Source of the DNA: Akanthomyces muscarius | Taxonomy: Eukaryota; Ascomycota; Sordariomycetes; Hypocreales; Cordycipitaceae | Assembly (NCBI RefSeq): GCF_028009165.1 | Contig: NC_079244.1 | Coordinates: 4,792,709 to 4,856,708 of the forward strand | Length of the DNA: 64,000 bases | Direction: 5' to 3' | Shown here: positions 52,556-62,236 of the stretch, piece by piece | Numbering within the stretch: position 1 is the stretch's first letter | Layout of the letters: each line of letters opens with the position of its first letter | The notes under the pieces: generated by a model | Database searches by the model: none | What the model was told of the DNA's origin: nothing | What the model saw: the letters and a program-made list of their open reading frames with translations, nothing else | Made by a program: the position numbers and the translations under genes

Positions 52556-55500
52556 TTGGTTCCCAGGTGTTCTCGGAGTTAGGGTATTCCTTCCATTTAA
52601 TGAGATATTCGCGTTTTTTGTGGTTTCCTCGTGCTCTGAGTACTTTCTCAATTTCGTATTCGTCGTTGTTTTCCACAACAATGTCTGTAGTGACTGTGAT
52701 GTCATCTGGTGCTTTTTCCAGTAATGAGATATGGAATATGGGATGGATTCTCATTCCATCGGGTAATGATAGTTCGTAGTTGGTGTTCGATATTTTTCGT
52801 TTGATAAGGAATGGTCCGATTTTCTTCCAGTCGAGTTTGTCGCTGGGTCGCTTTGTTTTGATGTTTTTGCGTATGAGGTAGACTTTATGTCCCTCCTCTA
52901 GGATTGGCGCTGGCAATCTCTTTTTGTCCGCATAGTGTTTCATACGGTTTTGTAAAAATATCCATTCTTGTTGCAGTTGTTTTTGTATTTCCGTGATTGT
53001 TGCTGCATGTGCTGTAGCTGCTGGTGCGTTGACATTCCGTGTCGCGTGTGTTGCGATCACAGGGTCGAATCCGTAATTCGCTTTGAATGGTGACATCTTC
53101 ATGTTGTCGATTTCGGAGCTATTGTAAGCCCATTGTGCGAGTGGTAGCCACTCTACCCAATCATCTTGTTGGTGGTTGACATAGCTTCGTAGGTATTGTT
53201 CCAGTACTTGGTTCAGAATCTCAGTCTGACCATCTGACTGTGGGTGGAATGCCGTAGATAAGCTTTGCTTGATCTTCATTGTCTCCATGAGGCATTTCCA
53301 GAAGTTTGATGTGAACAATTTGTCGCGATCCGATATAAGTTTTGTTGGTAATCCGTGTTGAGCGATAACTGTTTTGAAAAACATGTACGCCAAGTCTTTG
53401 GTGTCGCTAGATTCCATGTAAGGAATATAGTAGGCATACTTTGTGAGTTTATCGACAATGACCAGGATACTGTCGTAGTGTACTCCTGTCATGGGTTCTT
53501 TGGACTTTGGTAGCTTGACGATGAAGTCCATGGTAACAGTTTGCCATGCTCTTTCAGGTGGTGATATCGGTTGTAGTTCGCCGTAAGGTGCATGTCGTGC
53601 TGACTTTGCTTTGTTGCAAACGTCGCATTTTCTGATAATTTCTTGCACAATCTTCCTGCTCTCAGGGAAGTCATATGATCTTCGTAGTCGACTAATTGTT
53701 TTTGCAACACCTTGGTGTCCATGTAGCGGGTGTGCGTGTATTTCTTCCACAAGCTGTTTTTGTAATACAGCTGGGACGTATAGTCGATCGTTGTAAAAGT
53801 AGTCATTTTCTTTCCGTGTGAGAAATGGGGTCGATCTCCAAGTGTCGGTTAGACGGTCTCCTTGGATTCTTGACTTGATTCTTCGCAGCCAGATGTCATC
53901 TGGTTGTACTTGCCAAGTCATGTTGATTTCTCGGGTGCCTAGTACAAGGTTCCCGTCCTTGGTTTGGCGTAGCAAGGGTGCATTGTCCACTTGCTGTTCT
54001 GTCTTCAAATCCTCTCTTCGGCTGAGCGCGTCTGCTCTTCCGTTTTCGGATCCTTTGCGATATATGATTTCGAAATCATAGTCTGTGAGGGTTTCGTACC
54101 ATCTGATCTGTCGTTTGTTCAGATCTTTCGTAGTCGTAAAGGAGGTTAGGTTCTTGTGGTCGGTGTAGACCTTGATCTTATGATTCGCTCCTTTTAGGTA
54201 ATGCTTCCATTCCTTGAAGGCTTCGATAATAGCCATAAGTTCTTTATCGTGTATGCCGTAGTTCAATTCTGGTCCGTGGAGTTTCTTTGAGAAGAATGCG
54301 ACTGGGTGAAGTCGGTCTTCGTTGTCTCGTTGTCCAAGTTGTCCGCCGAGTGCGTAGTCTGAAGCGTCGGTTTCAACTTCGAATGGTTTGTCGGGGTCGG
54401 CTGTAAGTAGAACTGGCTCATCTAGGATTTTCTCTTTTAGTTTCTGGAAGGCGTCGGCTTCCTTGTCTGTCCATTGGAATTCGTTATCCTTCTTCGTGAG
54501 GTTGGTAAGAGGAATGGTGATTTCTCCGAATCCGCGGATGAAGCGTCGATAGAAGTTTGCGAATCCGAGGAATCCTCTTACTTCTCTGATGTTGGTTGGC
54601 GTGGGCCAGTTCCGAACATCTTCGATTTTGGATGGACTCATCCTGATTTGTCCTGGTGTAATTTCGTATCCTAGGAACTCGACTTTGTGTTGATGGAATT
54701 TGCTCTTAGCTACTTCAACGAGGAGCTGGTTGTCTTGTAGCGTCTGTAGTACTTCATGTACATGTTTCTTGTGTTCCTCAAGTGTGTTGGAGAATATGAG
54801 GATGTCGTCAAGATAGACAACAACGAATTTGTCGAGCTGTTTCCGTAAAACATTGTCGATCATGGTTTGGAATGTTGCGGGTGCGTTGGTGAGGCCGAAT
54901 GGCATCACAAGATACTCGAAATGTCCTCTCGTGGTTCGAAAGGCGGTTTTCCACTCGTGACCTTTAGCCATACGAATCAGATTGTAAGCTCCTTTTAGGT
55001 CGAGGGTGGTAAACCACTTGGCTTGTCCAAGCTTGTCTCGTATCTCCGCAATGAGTGGTAACGGATATCGGTTCTTGATTGTGATCTTGTTAAGTTGCCG
55101 ATAGTCGATGCATGGTCGTAGCTTTCCGTTTTTCTTTGGTACCCATAGGATTGGGTATCCTGCTGGGGATTCTGATGGTCGTATGTATCCCTTTTGTAGC
55201 ATCTCGTCCAGATACTCCTTAAGAGCTTTGTCTTGTGCAGGGTTCTGGGGATATATCTTGTTGAACGTTGGTTCAGTACCGGGCTGGAGCTTGATCTCGT
55301 GGTCCCAGCGTGAATGCTCCGGTAGTCCTGTTTCTAGCTCTCCGCTGAACAGCTTGCTGTACTTTGAGTATTCCTCGGGAATCTCCGTTGTACTAGCTTT
55401 GGGCTCTCTGGCGATCACATATATTCCTAGAGGCCTGTCTTGATTCGATTGAGGTGCTCCTTGTGAGCCGCTCTCATTGTCGTAATCGCATCCTGGTGGA

Positions 55501-55841
55501 TCCCATTGGAGTTGGCCTGTTCTCCAGTTGACTCGGGGATTGCTCGCTCGCAACCAGGGTATCCCTAGTATAACATCGTGTTTTGAGATCACTGTGATGT
55601 CCAAGGTAACATGGTGTTTCGTGCCTTGTATATCGATCGGAAGTTGCGCTACTTCCATATCGACTACTCCTTGGCCGAATTTTACTGCATGTCCTTCCAC
55701 AGTCGTGAGTCGGTAGGGCTCGTCTTTCATATTCCAAGGCAATCGTAATTTGTTGACGAGATTCGGCGAGATAAAGTTTCCTTGTGCTCCGCTATCGATC
55801 ATTGCCTGGATCTTTCTTCCCATGATCTTCATGGTAATCAT
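52479..55841 (-). CDS. pol: Pol polyprotein, unit 3
   Basis: Intact, with the same predicted protein as unit 1. Confidence 0.96.
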   Translation of the reverse strand: MITMKIMGRKIQAMIDSGAQGNFISPNLVNKLRLPWNMKDEPYRLTTVEGHAVKFGQGVVDMEVAQLPIDIQGTKHHVTLDITVISKHDVILGIPWLRASNPRVNWRTGQLQWDPPGCDYDNESGSQGAPQSNQDRPLGIYVIAREPKASTTEIPEEYSKYSKLFSGELETGLPEHSRWDHEIKLQPGTEPTFNKIYPQNPAQDKALKEYLDEMLQKGYIRPSESPAGYPILWVPKKNGKLRPCIDYRQLNKITIKNRYPLPLIAEIRDKLGQAKWFTTLDLKGAYNLIRMAKGHEWKTAFRTTRGHFEYLVMPFGLTNAPATFQTMIDNVLRKQLDKFVVVYLDDILIFSNTLEEHKKHVHEVLQTLQDNQLLVEVAKSKFHQHKVEFLGYEITPGQIRMSPSKIEDVRNWPTPTNIREVRGFLGFANFYRRFIRGFGEITIPLTNLTKKDNEFQWTDKEADAFQKLKEKILDEPVLLTADPDKPFEVETDASDYALGGQLGQRDNEDRLHPVAFFSKKLHGPELNYGIHDKELMAIIEAFKEWKHYLKGANHKIKVYTDHKNLTSFTTTKDLNKRQIRWYETLTDYDFEIIYRKGSENGRADALSRREDLKTEQQVDNAPLLRQTKDGNLVLGTREINMTWQVQPDDIWLRRIKSRIQGDRLTDTWRSTPFLTRKENDYFYNDRLYVPAVLQKQLVEEIHAHPLHGHQGVAKTISRLRRSYDFPESRKIVQEIIRKCDVCNKAKSARHAPYGELQPISPPERAWQTVTMDFIVKLPKSKEPMTGVHYDSILVIVDKLTKYAYYIPYMESSDTKDLAYMFFKTVIAQHGLPTKLISDRDKLFTSNFWKCLMETMKIKQSLSTAFHPQSDGQTEILNQVLEQYLRSYVNHQQDDWVEWLPLAQWAYNSSEIDNMKMSPFKANYGFDPVIATHATRNVNAPAATAHAATITEIQKQLQQEWIFLQNRMKHYADKKRLPAPILEEGHKVYLIRKNIKTKRPSDKLDWKKIGPFLIKRKISNTNYELSLPDGMRIHPIFHISLLEKAPDDITVTTDIVVENNDEYEIEKVLRARGNHKKREYLIKWKEYPNSENTWEPIKNLSGCSELLAQFHRKAETHPTSS

Positions 55842-55892
55842 AAGGTGTGCGGTACTGCCGATGTCTGCAGTACATAGAGACCTGTCAGATCT

Positions 55893-55937
55893 CCGTCGAA
55901 GAGTCGGTCTTACTTGCAGCGACGGCTGTCTTTTCCC
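55893..55937 (-). promoter_or_regulatory. Predicted -1 frameshift signal, unit 3
   Basis: Identical heptamer, spacer and hairpin. Confidence 0.7.
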
Positions 55938-57742
55938 GAATTCCTCTTTTGTTCGCGTTCCTTCTTTCGTAATTGTCGGTGGTAATCTTCCGATTGTTCG
56001 GAGCTTGGGCAGCGTTCTGTTTGCTTGCCGGCTATGTTGATCGAACTCGGACTAGGCGAGTTTCTCGTCATTACACGGTTTCCTCCATCCTCATAACGTG
56101 AGGTCATGGCTCGGATAGTGTATGCGTTTTCGTCCTCAACATAGTAAGTTGCGTCGTCGTTCTTCTTGAGAAGCAACGTGTTGGAGGTTCTTCTCCAAAT
56201 TTTCCAGTGTCGGAGGTCTGTCTCCAAAAAGGGTCCTTGGCCCGTGTGCTGTGGCTTGGGGAACCATCTGTATTCAAGTTTCTTCCAGAGGTGTCTCTGG
56301 CATCCGTGGTGTGGGCAAGAGGCCCATGAAATCATGGCGTGTTCCCTGTGTGATATGCTTACGACAGGGTTTCGTCGGATATAGGCGGTACTCATTCCGA
56401 TGGGTCGGTATAGTAATTCAACGAGCATCGCGGGATCTGTGATATCCGTGCCATGGATCACGACGGCTGTAGGTTCGGGGTCCCCTTCTTCCATTGATAG
56501 TGCACTGACGAGGTTGCTAGGTCCTTGAGGGTATGGAACACACGTGAAAGCGTCGGTCAGGTCGAGCCTGGTTGTATATGCTGGTGGCTGAGTGCCGTGT
56601 TCCCAATCTTCTTCCTCAGGTACCGGCTGGGTTCCGAAGTCCCAGTCTTCGTCCGAACTGGTGTCGTCTACTGAGCGGTGTTCGTCCGCTTCCAGGTATC
56701 GTTCAGTGTCAGAGACGTATTCTTCGCTGTTTGCCATACTAAGGTTTCGAGTAGGCAAATCTTCGCGGTTGGCCGCGTGGAGTTTTCGTCCTTCTCCAAC
56801 GGGCTTCCATTGTTTCTTTTTGGGGGCGTGACATTTGTTCGCGAAATGTCCGGTCTTACCACAATTGTAGCAAGTCTTCCCCTTCTCTTTATGTGCGGCG
56901 TCAAGTTCCATTGGTCCGGCGTGGTGTCCATACGCAGTGGAGGTTCGTCGGTTTTTGCTTGTATTGGGTTTGTTGAACCTTGCATAGTTGTTAAATTTTC
57001 GTCCACCCGTCTTTTCTTGACGTCGTTCATAGAGTCGGTTGTCCGCTTTAATGACTGTCTCGATGAAAGTGTCGAGCAGCTCGGGTCGTTCTTCTCGGTA
57101 GATGTCGTCTTTAACTTCTTCTTTGAGGCCTTGGTAGAAGATTTCGATCAAAGCTTCCTGTCCCCAGTTGAGCTTGGCCGCGATCCGTTTGAACTCTCTT
57201 GCATAGTGAGCGGCGGATCCGGTTTGTCGGAGACGAGTAAGCTGTCGAGTAGCTTCCTTATGTTCATCGGGGTTTCCGAAAGCACTAAGGAGTCGGTCCT
57301 CAAAGGTTTCGTAATCCGAAAAGACGTGGACAACGTCTGCACCGGCTTCAGCGCCGTGCTTTAGGTATGCCCGCAGCGTAGGCTCCCACCATTCCATTGC
57401 TTTTCCGGTCAAGAGGTTTCCGATGCAGAGGATTCTGTCCTCAGCAGTGTTGAGTGTTTTGTCATTGACTCGGAGGTAAGCCTGGGCTTGGGTGAGGAAG
57501 TTCCTCACATCTCCCTTGTAACCATCGAATGGTTCGGGTTTGGGAAACTTGGGTTTGTTTGCCTGGGCCCTTTCAGGCATCCCGGAGGCAGCAATTTGGT
57601 TCTCATGTTGTTCCATGGTTTCATGGAGGGCATTGGTACGAGAGAGAAGGCTTCGGTTCTGCTTCTCGAGCTCGGCAATCTTGGCCATGAGTTGCTGGAT
57701 CTCCATTCCAGGGTTGGTGGTTCTTCCGCTTGCGGTAGACAT
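55910..57742 (-). CDS. gag: Gag, unit 3
   Basis: Intact, with the same predicted protein as unit 1. Confidence 0.93.
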   Translation of the reverse strand: MSTASGRTTNPGMEIQQLMAKIAELEKQNRSLLSRTNALHETMEQHENQIAASGMPERAQANKPKFPKPEPFDGYKGDVRNFLTQAQAYLRVNDKTLNTAEDRILCIGNLLTGKAMEWWEPTLRAYLKHGAEAGADVVHVFSDYETFEDRLLSAFGNPDEHKEATRQLTRLRQTGSAAHYAREFKRIAAKLNWGQEALIEIFYQGLKEEVKDDIYREERPELLDTFIETVIKADNRLYERRQEKTGGRKFNNYARFNKPNTSKNRRTSTAYGHHAGPMELDAAHKEKGKTCYNCGKTGHFANKCHAPKKKQWKPVGEGRKLHAANREDLPTRNLSMANSEEYVSDTERYLEADEHRSVDDTSSDEDWDFGTQPVPEEEDWEHGTQPPAYTTRLDLTDAFTCVPYPQGPSNLVSALSMEEGDPEPTAVVIHGTDITDPAMLVELLYRPIGMSTAYIRRNPVVSISHREHAMISWASCPHHGCQRHLWKKLEYRWFPKPQHTGQGPFLETDLRHWKIWRRTSNTLLLKKNDDATYYVEDENAYTIRAMTSRYEDGGNRVMTRNSPSPSSINIAGKQTERCPSSEQSEDYHRQLRKKEREQKRNSGKDSRRCK

Positions 57743-57792
57743 GTTAGCTGCTCAAGGTTTCAGGGTAACTCACTGAACAGGATTGATCAAAA

Positions 57793-58097
57793 TGTAACGA
57801 TGGCTTATTTACTAAGTCACAGTAGGTCTGTTTCTTAGGAAGTGAGTCAGGCTGAGGCTACAGGGTAGCACGATCTTGAGCAGTAGGCGATAAACGGTCG
57901 TTAAGAGTAGAACTCTCAATAGTGAAACTATTGCTTAGATTGATCAATAGAGATCTAAACTATCTAGACTAGCTGTGGCCTTTGGGCTCCTTAATATACT
58001 AGAACCAATCTCTATTGCTCGGTGATGCTCTCCTTGCTCAGTGTGCTCAGTGCTGAGCAGGCTGAGCAGACTGATCAAGGTGAGCAGTCACGTGACA
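57793..58097 (-). repeat. LTR shared by units 3 and 4
   Basis: Same sequence and context as the LTR at 45195. Confidence 0.93.
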
Positions 58098-58303
58098 CTG
58101 CCCCTCTTTCCTAATCGGGCTTCCTAGCAGTTGCGTCACTTCCGCTGGCCGCCGTTCCGCCGGCCAGGCTTCTTTGCGTTTGTAACATAATACTCCTCCT
58201 CCATTGGTCTTGTCCTCAAGGCCGCTACAACAGGCCTCCGCACAGGTTTCAGCCGCCGGTGAGCAACTTCCCTCCTGCATCCTTTTTTCTTCATGGCTTG
58301 ACC

Positions 58304-58854
58304 ATGTCTAACGCACGCGTTAGTAAATCCTATCGTTCCTCCACTCAGCGCCGCCACGATCTTATTTCTCGAATTGAAAAAGTCGGCCTTCAACTTTTCG
58401 ACATGGGTCGATGTACACCTTGTCGGGAGAGGAACTCTCTTTGTTTTGTTCTGAAGGGTACACGAAATGTTCGGCTTGTCTGAAGAAGCAAACCCCTCAC
58501 TGCGATGGTAACTTCTCGACCGAGGAGTTCGACCATATCGAATCACAGAAGGAGCGTCTTCGTCAGGAGGCGCAGCGCAAGCGTCAGGAGGTTGGCCGTC
58601 TTGCAGCCGCTGCTGCGGCGGCATACTCCGCCTTGGCTCAGGCACAACAGGAGGAAATCAACATCGCGTCCAAGCTGGATCATTTCACAGAGACGCAGTC
58701 TCGTATGCTTCGTCAGGAGGCGCTGGCTTTGGACAGCCTAGACGAGCCTCCTGGGTCTATGATTGCTTTGGAGGATCCTAACTGGATGTGGGATGAGTCT
58801 CTGCTTTTCGGTGGAACTGCGCAAGCAGTTCCGAGCAGCCAGACAGGTTCTTGA
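58304..58854 (+). pseudogene. Antisense ORF with split Zn2Cys6-like motif, unit 4
   Basis: Same two frames and the same break as unit 1. Confidence 0.55.
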
Positions 58855-61800
58855 TTGGTTCCCAGGTGTTCTCGGAGTTAGGGTATTCCTTCCATTTAAT
58901 GAGATATTCGCGTTTTTTGTGGTTTCCTCGTGCTCTGAGTACTTTCTCAATTTCGTATTCGTCGTTGTTTTCCACAACAATGTCTGTAGTGACTGTGATG
59001 TCATCTGGTGCTTTTTCCAGTAATGAGATATGGAATATGGGATGGATTCTCATTCCATCGGGTAATGATAGTTCGTAGTTGGTGTTCGATATTTTTCGTT
59101 TGATAAGGAATGGTCCGATTTTCTTCCAGTCGAGTTTGTCGCTGGGTCGCTTTGTTTTGATGTTTTTGCGTATGAGGTAGACTTTATGTCCCTCCTCTAG
59201 GATTGGCGCTGGCAATCTCTTTTTGTCCGCATAGTGTTTCATACGGTTTTGTAAAAATATCCATTCTTGTTGCAGTTGTTTTTGTATTTCCGTGATTGTT
59301 GCTGCATGTGCTGTAGCTGCTGGTGCGTTGACATTCCGTGTCGCGTGTGTTGCGATCACAGGGTCGAATCCGTAATTCGCTTTGAATGGTGACATCTTCA
59401 TGTTGTCGATTTCGGAGCTATTGTAAGCCCATTGTGCGAGTGGTAGCCACTCTACCCAATCATCTTGTTGGTGGTTGACATAGCTTCGTAGGTATTGTTC
59501 CAGTACTTGGTTCAGAATCTCAGTCTGACCATCTGACTGTGGGTGGAATGCCGTAGATAAGCTTTGCTTGATCTTCATTGTCTCCATGAGGCATTTCCAG
59601 AAGTTTGATGTGAACAATTTGTCGCGATCCGATATAAGTTTTGTTGGTAATCCGTGTTGAGCGATAACTGTTTTGAAAAACATGTACGCCAAGTCTTTGG
59701 TGTCGCTAGATTCCATGTAAGGAATATAGTAGGCATACTTTGTGAGTTTATCGACAATGACCAGGATACTGTCGTAGTGTACTCCTGTCATGGGTTCTTT
59801 GGACTTTGGTAGCTTGACGATGAAGTCCATGGTAACAGTTTGCCATGCTCTTTCAGGTGGTGATATCGGTTGTAGTTCGCCGTAAGGTGCATGTCGTGCT
59901 GACTTTGCTTTGTTGCAAACGTCGCATTTTCTGATAATTTCTTGCACAATCTTCCTGCTCTCAGGGAAGTCATATGATCTTCGTAGTCGACTAATTGTTT
60001 TTGCAACACCTTGGTGTCCATGTAGCGGGTGTGCGTGTATTTCTTCCACAAGCTGTTTTTGTAATACAGCTGGGACGTATAGTCGATCGTTGTAAAAGTA
60101 GTCATTTTCTTTCCGTGTGAGAAATGGGGTCGATCTCCAAGTGTCGGTTAGACGGTCTCCTTGGATTCTTGACTTGATTCTTCGCAGCCAGATGTCATCT
60201 GGTTGTACTTGCCAAGTCATGTTGATTTCTCGGGTGCCTAGTACAAGGTTCCCGTCCTTGGTTTGGCGTAGCAAGGGTGCATTGTCCACTTGCTGTTCTG
60301 TCTTCAAATCCTCTCTTCGGCTGAGCGCGTCTGCTCTTCCGTTTTCGGATCCTTTGCGATATATGATTTCGAAATCATAGTCTGTGAGGGTTTCGTACCA
60401 TCTGATCTGTCGTTTGTTCAGATCTTTCGTAGTCGTAAAGGAGGTTAGGTTCTTGTGGTCGGTGTAGACCTTGATCTTATGATTCGCTCCTTTTAGGTAA
60501 TGCTTCCATTCCTTGAAGGCTTCGATAATAGCCATAAGTTCTTTATCGTGTATGCCGTAGTTCAATTCTGGTCCGTGGAGTTTCTTTGAGAAGAATGCGA
60601 CTGGGTGAAGTCGGTCTTCGTTGTCTCGTTGTCCAAGTTGTCCGCCGAGTGCGTAGTCTGAAGCGTCGGTTTCAACTTCGAATGGTTTGTCGGGGTCGGC
60701 TGTAAGTAGAACTGGCTCATCTAGGATTTTCTCTTTTAGTTTCTGGAAGGCGTCGGCTTCCTTGTCTGTCCATTGGAATTCGTTATCCTTCTTCGTGAGG
60801 TTGGTAAGAGGAATGGTGATTTCTCCGAATCCGCGGATGAAGCGTCGATAGAAGTTTGCGAATCCGAGGAATCCTCTTACTTCTCTGATGTTGGTTGGCG
60901 TGGGCCAGTTCCGAACATCTTCGATTTTGGATGGACTCATCCTGATTTGTCCTGGTGTAATTTCGTATCCTAGGAACTCGACTTTGTGTTGATGGAATTT
61001 GCTCTTAGCTACTTCAACGAGGAGCTGGTTGTCTTGTAGCGTCTGTAGTACTTCATGTACATGTTTCTTGTGTTCCTCAAGTGTGTTGGAGAATATGAGG
61101 ATGTCGTCAAGATAGACAACAACGAATTTGTCGAGCTGTTTCCGTAAAACATTGTCGATCATGGTTTGGAATGTTGCGGGTGCGTTGGTGAGGCCGAATG
61201 GCATCACAAGATACTCGAAATGTCCTCTCGTGGTTCGAAAGGCGGTTTTCCACTCGTGACCTTTAGCCATACGAATCAGATTGTAAGCTCCTTTTAGGTC
61301 GAGGGTGGTAAACCACTTGGCTTGTCCAAGCTTGTCTCGTATCTCCGCAATGAGTGGTAACGGATATCGGTTCTTGATTGTGATCTTGTTAAGTTGCCGA
61401 TAGTCGATGCATGGTCGTAGCTTTCCGTTTTTCTTTGGTACCCATAGGATTGGGTATCCTGCTGGGGATTCTGATGGTCGTATGTATCCCTTTTGTAGCA
61501 TCTCGTCCAGATACTCCTTAAGAGCTTTGTCTTGTGCAGGGTTCTGGGGATATATCTTGTTGAACGTTGGTTCAGTACCGGGCTGGAGCTTGATCTCGTG
61601 GTCCCAGCGTGAATGCTCCGGTAGTCCTGTTTCTAGCTCTCCGCTGAACAGCTTGCTGTACTTTGAGTATTCCTCGGGAATCTCCGTTGTACTAGCTTTG
61701 GGCTCTCTGGCGATCACATATATTCCTAGAGGCCTGTCTTGATTCGATTGAGGTGCTCCTTGTGAGCCGCTCTCATTGTCGTAATCGCATCCTGGTGGAT

Positions 61801-62140
61801 CCCATTGGAGTTGGCCTGTTCTCCAGTTGACTCGGGGATTGCTCGCTCGCAACCAGGGTATCCCTAGTATAACATCGTGTTTTGAGATCACTGTGATGTC
61901 CAAGGTAACATGGTGTTTCGTGCCTTGTATATCGATCGGAAGTTGCGCTACTTCCATATCGACTACTCCTTGGCCGAATTTTACTGCATGTCCTTCCACA
62001 GTCGTGAGTCGGTAGGGCTCGTCTTTCATATTCCAAGGCAATCGTAATTTGTTGACGAGATTCGGCGAGATAAAGTTTCCTTGTGCTCCGCTATCGATCA
62101 TTGCCTGGATCTTTCTTCCCATGATCTTCATGGTAATCAT
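58778..62140 (-). CDS. pol: Pol polyprotein, unit 4
   Basis: Intact, with the same predicted protein as unit 1. Confidence 0.96.
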   Translation of the reverse strand: MITMKIMGRKIQAMIDSGAQGNFISPNLVNKLRLPWNMKDEPYRLTTVEGHAVKFGQGVVDMEVAQLPIDIQGTKHHVTLDITVISKHDVILGIPWLRASNPRVNWRTGQLQWDPPGCDYDNESGSQGAPQSNQDRPLGIYVIAREPKASTTEIPEEYSKYSKLFSGELETGLPEHSRWDHEIKLQPGTEPTFNKIYPQNPAQDKALKEYLDEMLQKGYIRPSESPAGYPILWVPKKNGKLRPCIDYRQLNKITIKNRYPLPLIAEIRDKLGQAKWFTTLDLKGAYNLIRMAKGHEWKTAFRTTRGHFEYLVMPFGLTNAPATFQTMIDNVLRKQLDKFVVVYLDDILIFSNTLEEHKKHVHEVLQTLQDNQLLVEVAKSKFHQHKVEFLGYEITPGQIRMSPSKIEDVRNWPTPTNIREVRGFLGFANFYRRFIRGFGEITIPLTNLTKKDNEFQWTDKEADAFQKLKEKILDEPVLLTADPDKPFEVETDASDYALGGQLGQRDNEDRLHPVAFFSKKLHGPELNYGIHDKELMAIIEAFKEWKHYLKGANHKIKVYTDHKNLTSFTTTKDLNKRQIRWYETLTDYDFEIIYRKGSENGRADALSRREDLKTEQQVDNAPLLRQTKDGNLVLGTREINMTWQVQPDDIWLRRIKSRIQGDRLTDTWRSTPFLTRKENDYFYNDRLYVPAVLQKQLVEEIHAHPLHGHQGVAKTISRLRRSYDFPESRKIVQEIIRKCDVCNKAKSARHAPYGELQPISPPERAWQTVTMDFIVKLPKSKEPMTGVHYDSILVIVDKLTKYAYYIPYMESSDTKDLAYMFFKTVIAQHGLPTKLISDRDKLFTSNFWKCLMETMKIKQSLSTAFHPQSDGQTEILNQVLEQYLRSYVNHQQDDWVEWLPLAQWAYNSSEIDNMKMSPFKANYGFDPVIATHATRNVNAPAATAHAATITEIQKQLQQEWIFLQNRMKHYADKKRLPAPILEEGHKVYLIRKNIKTKRPSDKLDWKKIGPFLIKRKISNTNYELSLPDGMRIHPIFHISLLEKAPDDITVTTDIVVENNDEYEIEKVLRARGNHKKREYLIKWKEYPNSENTWEPIKNLSGCSELLAQFHRKAETHPTSS

Positions 62141-62191
62141 AAGGTGTGCGGTACTGCCGATGTCTGCAGTACATAGAGACCTGTCAGATCT

Positions 62192-62236
62192 CCGTCGAAG
62201 AGTCGGTCTTACTTGCAGCGACGGCTGTCTTTTCCC
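62192..62236 (-). promoter_or_regulatory. Predicted -1 frameshift signal, unit 4
   Basis: Identical heptamer, spacer and hairpin. Confidence 0.7.
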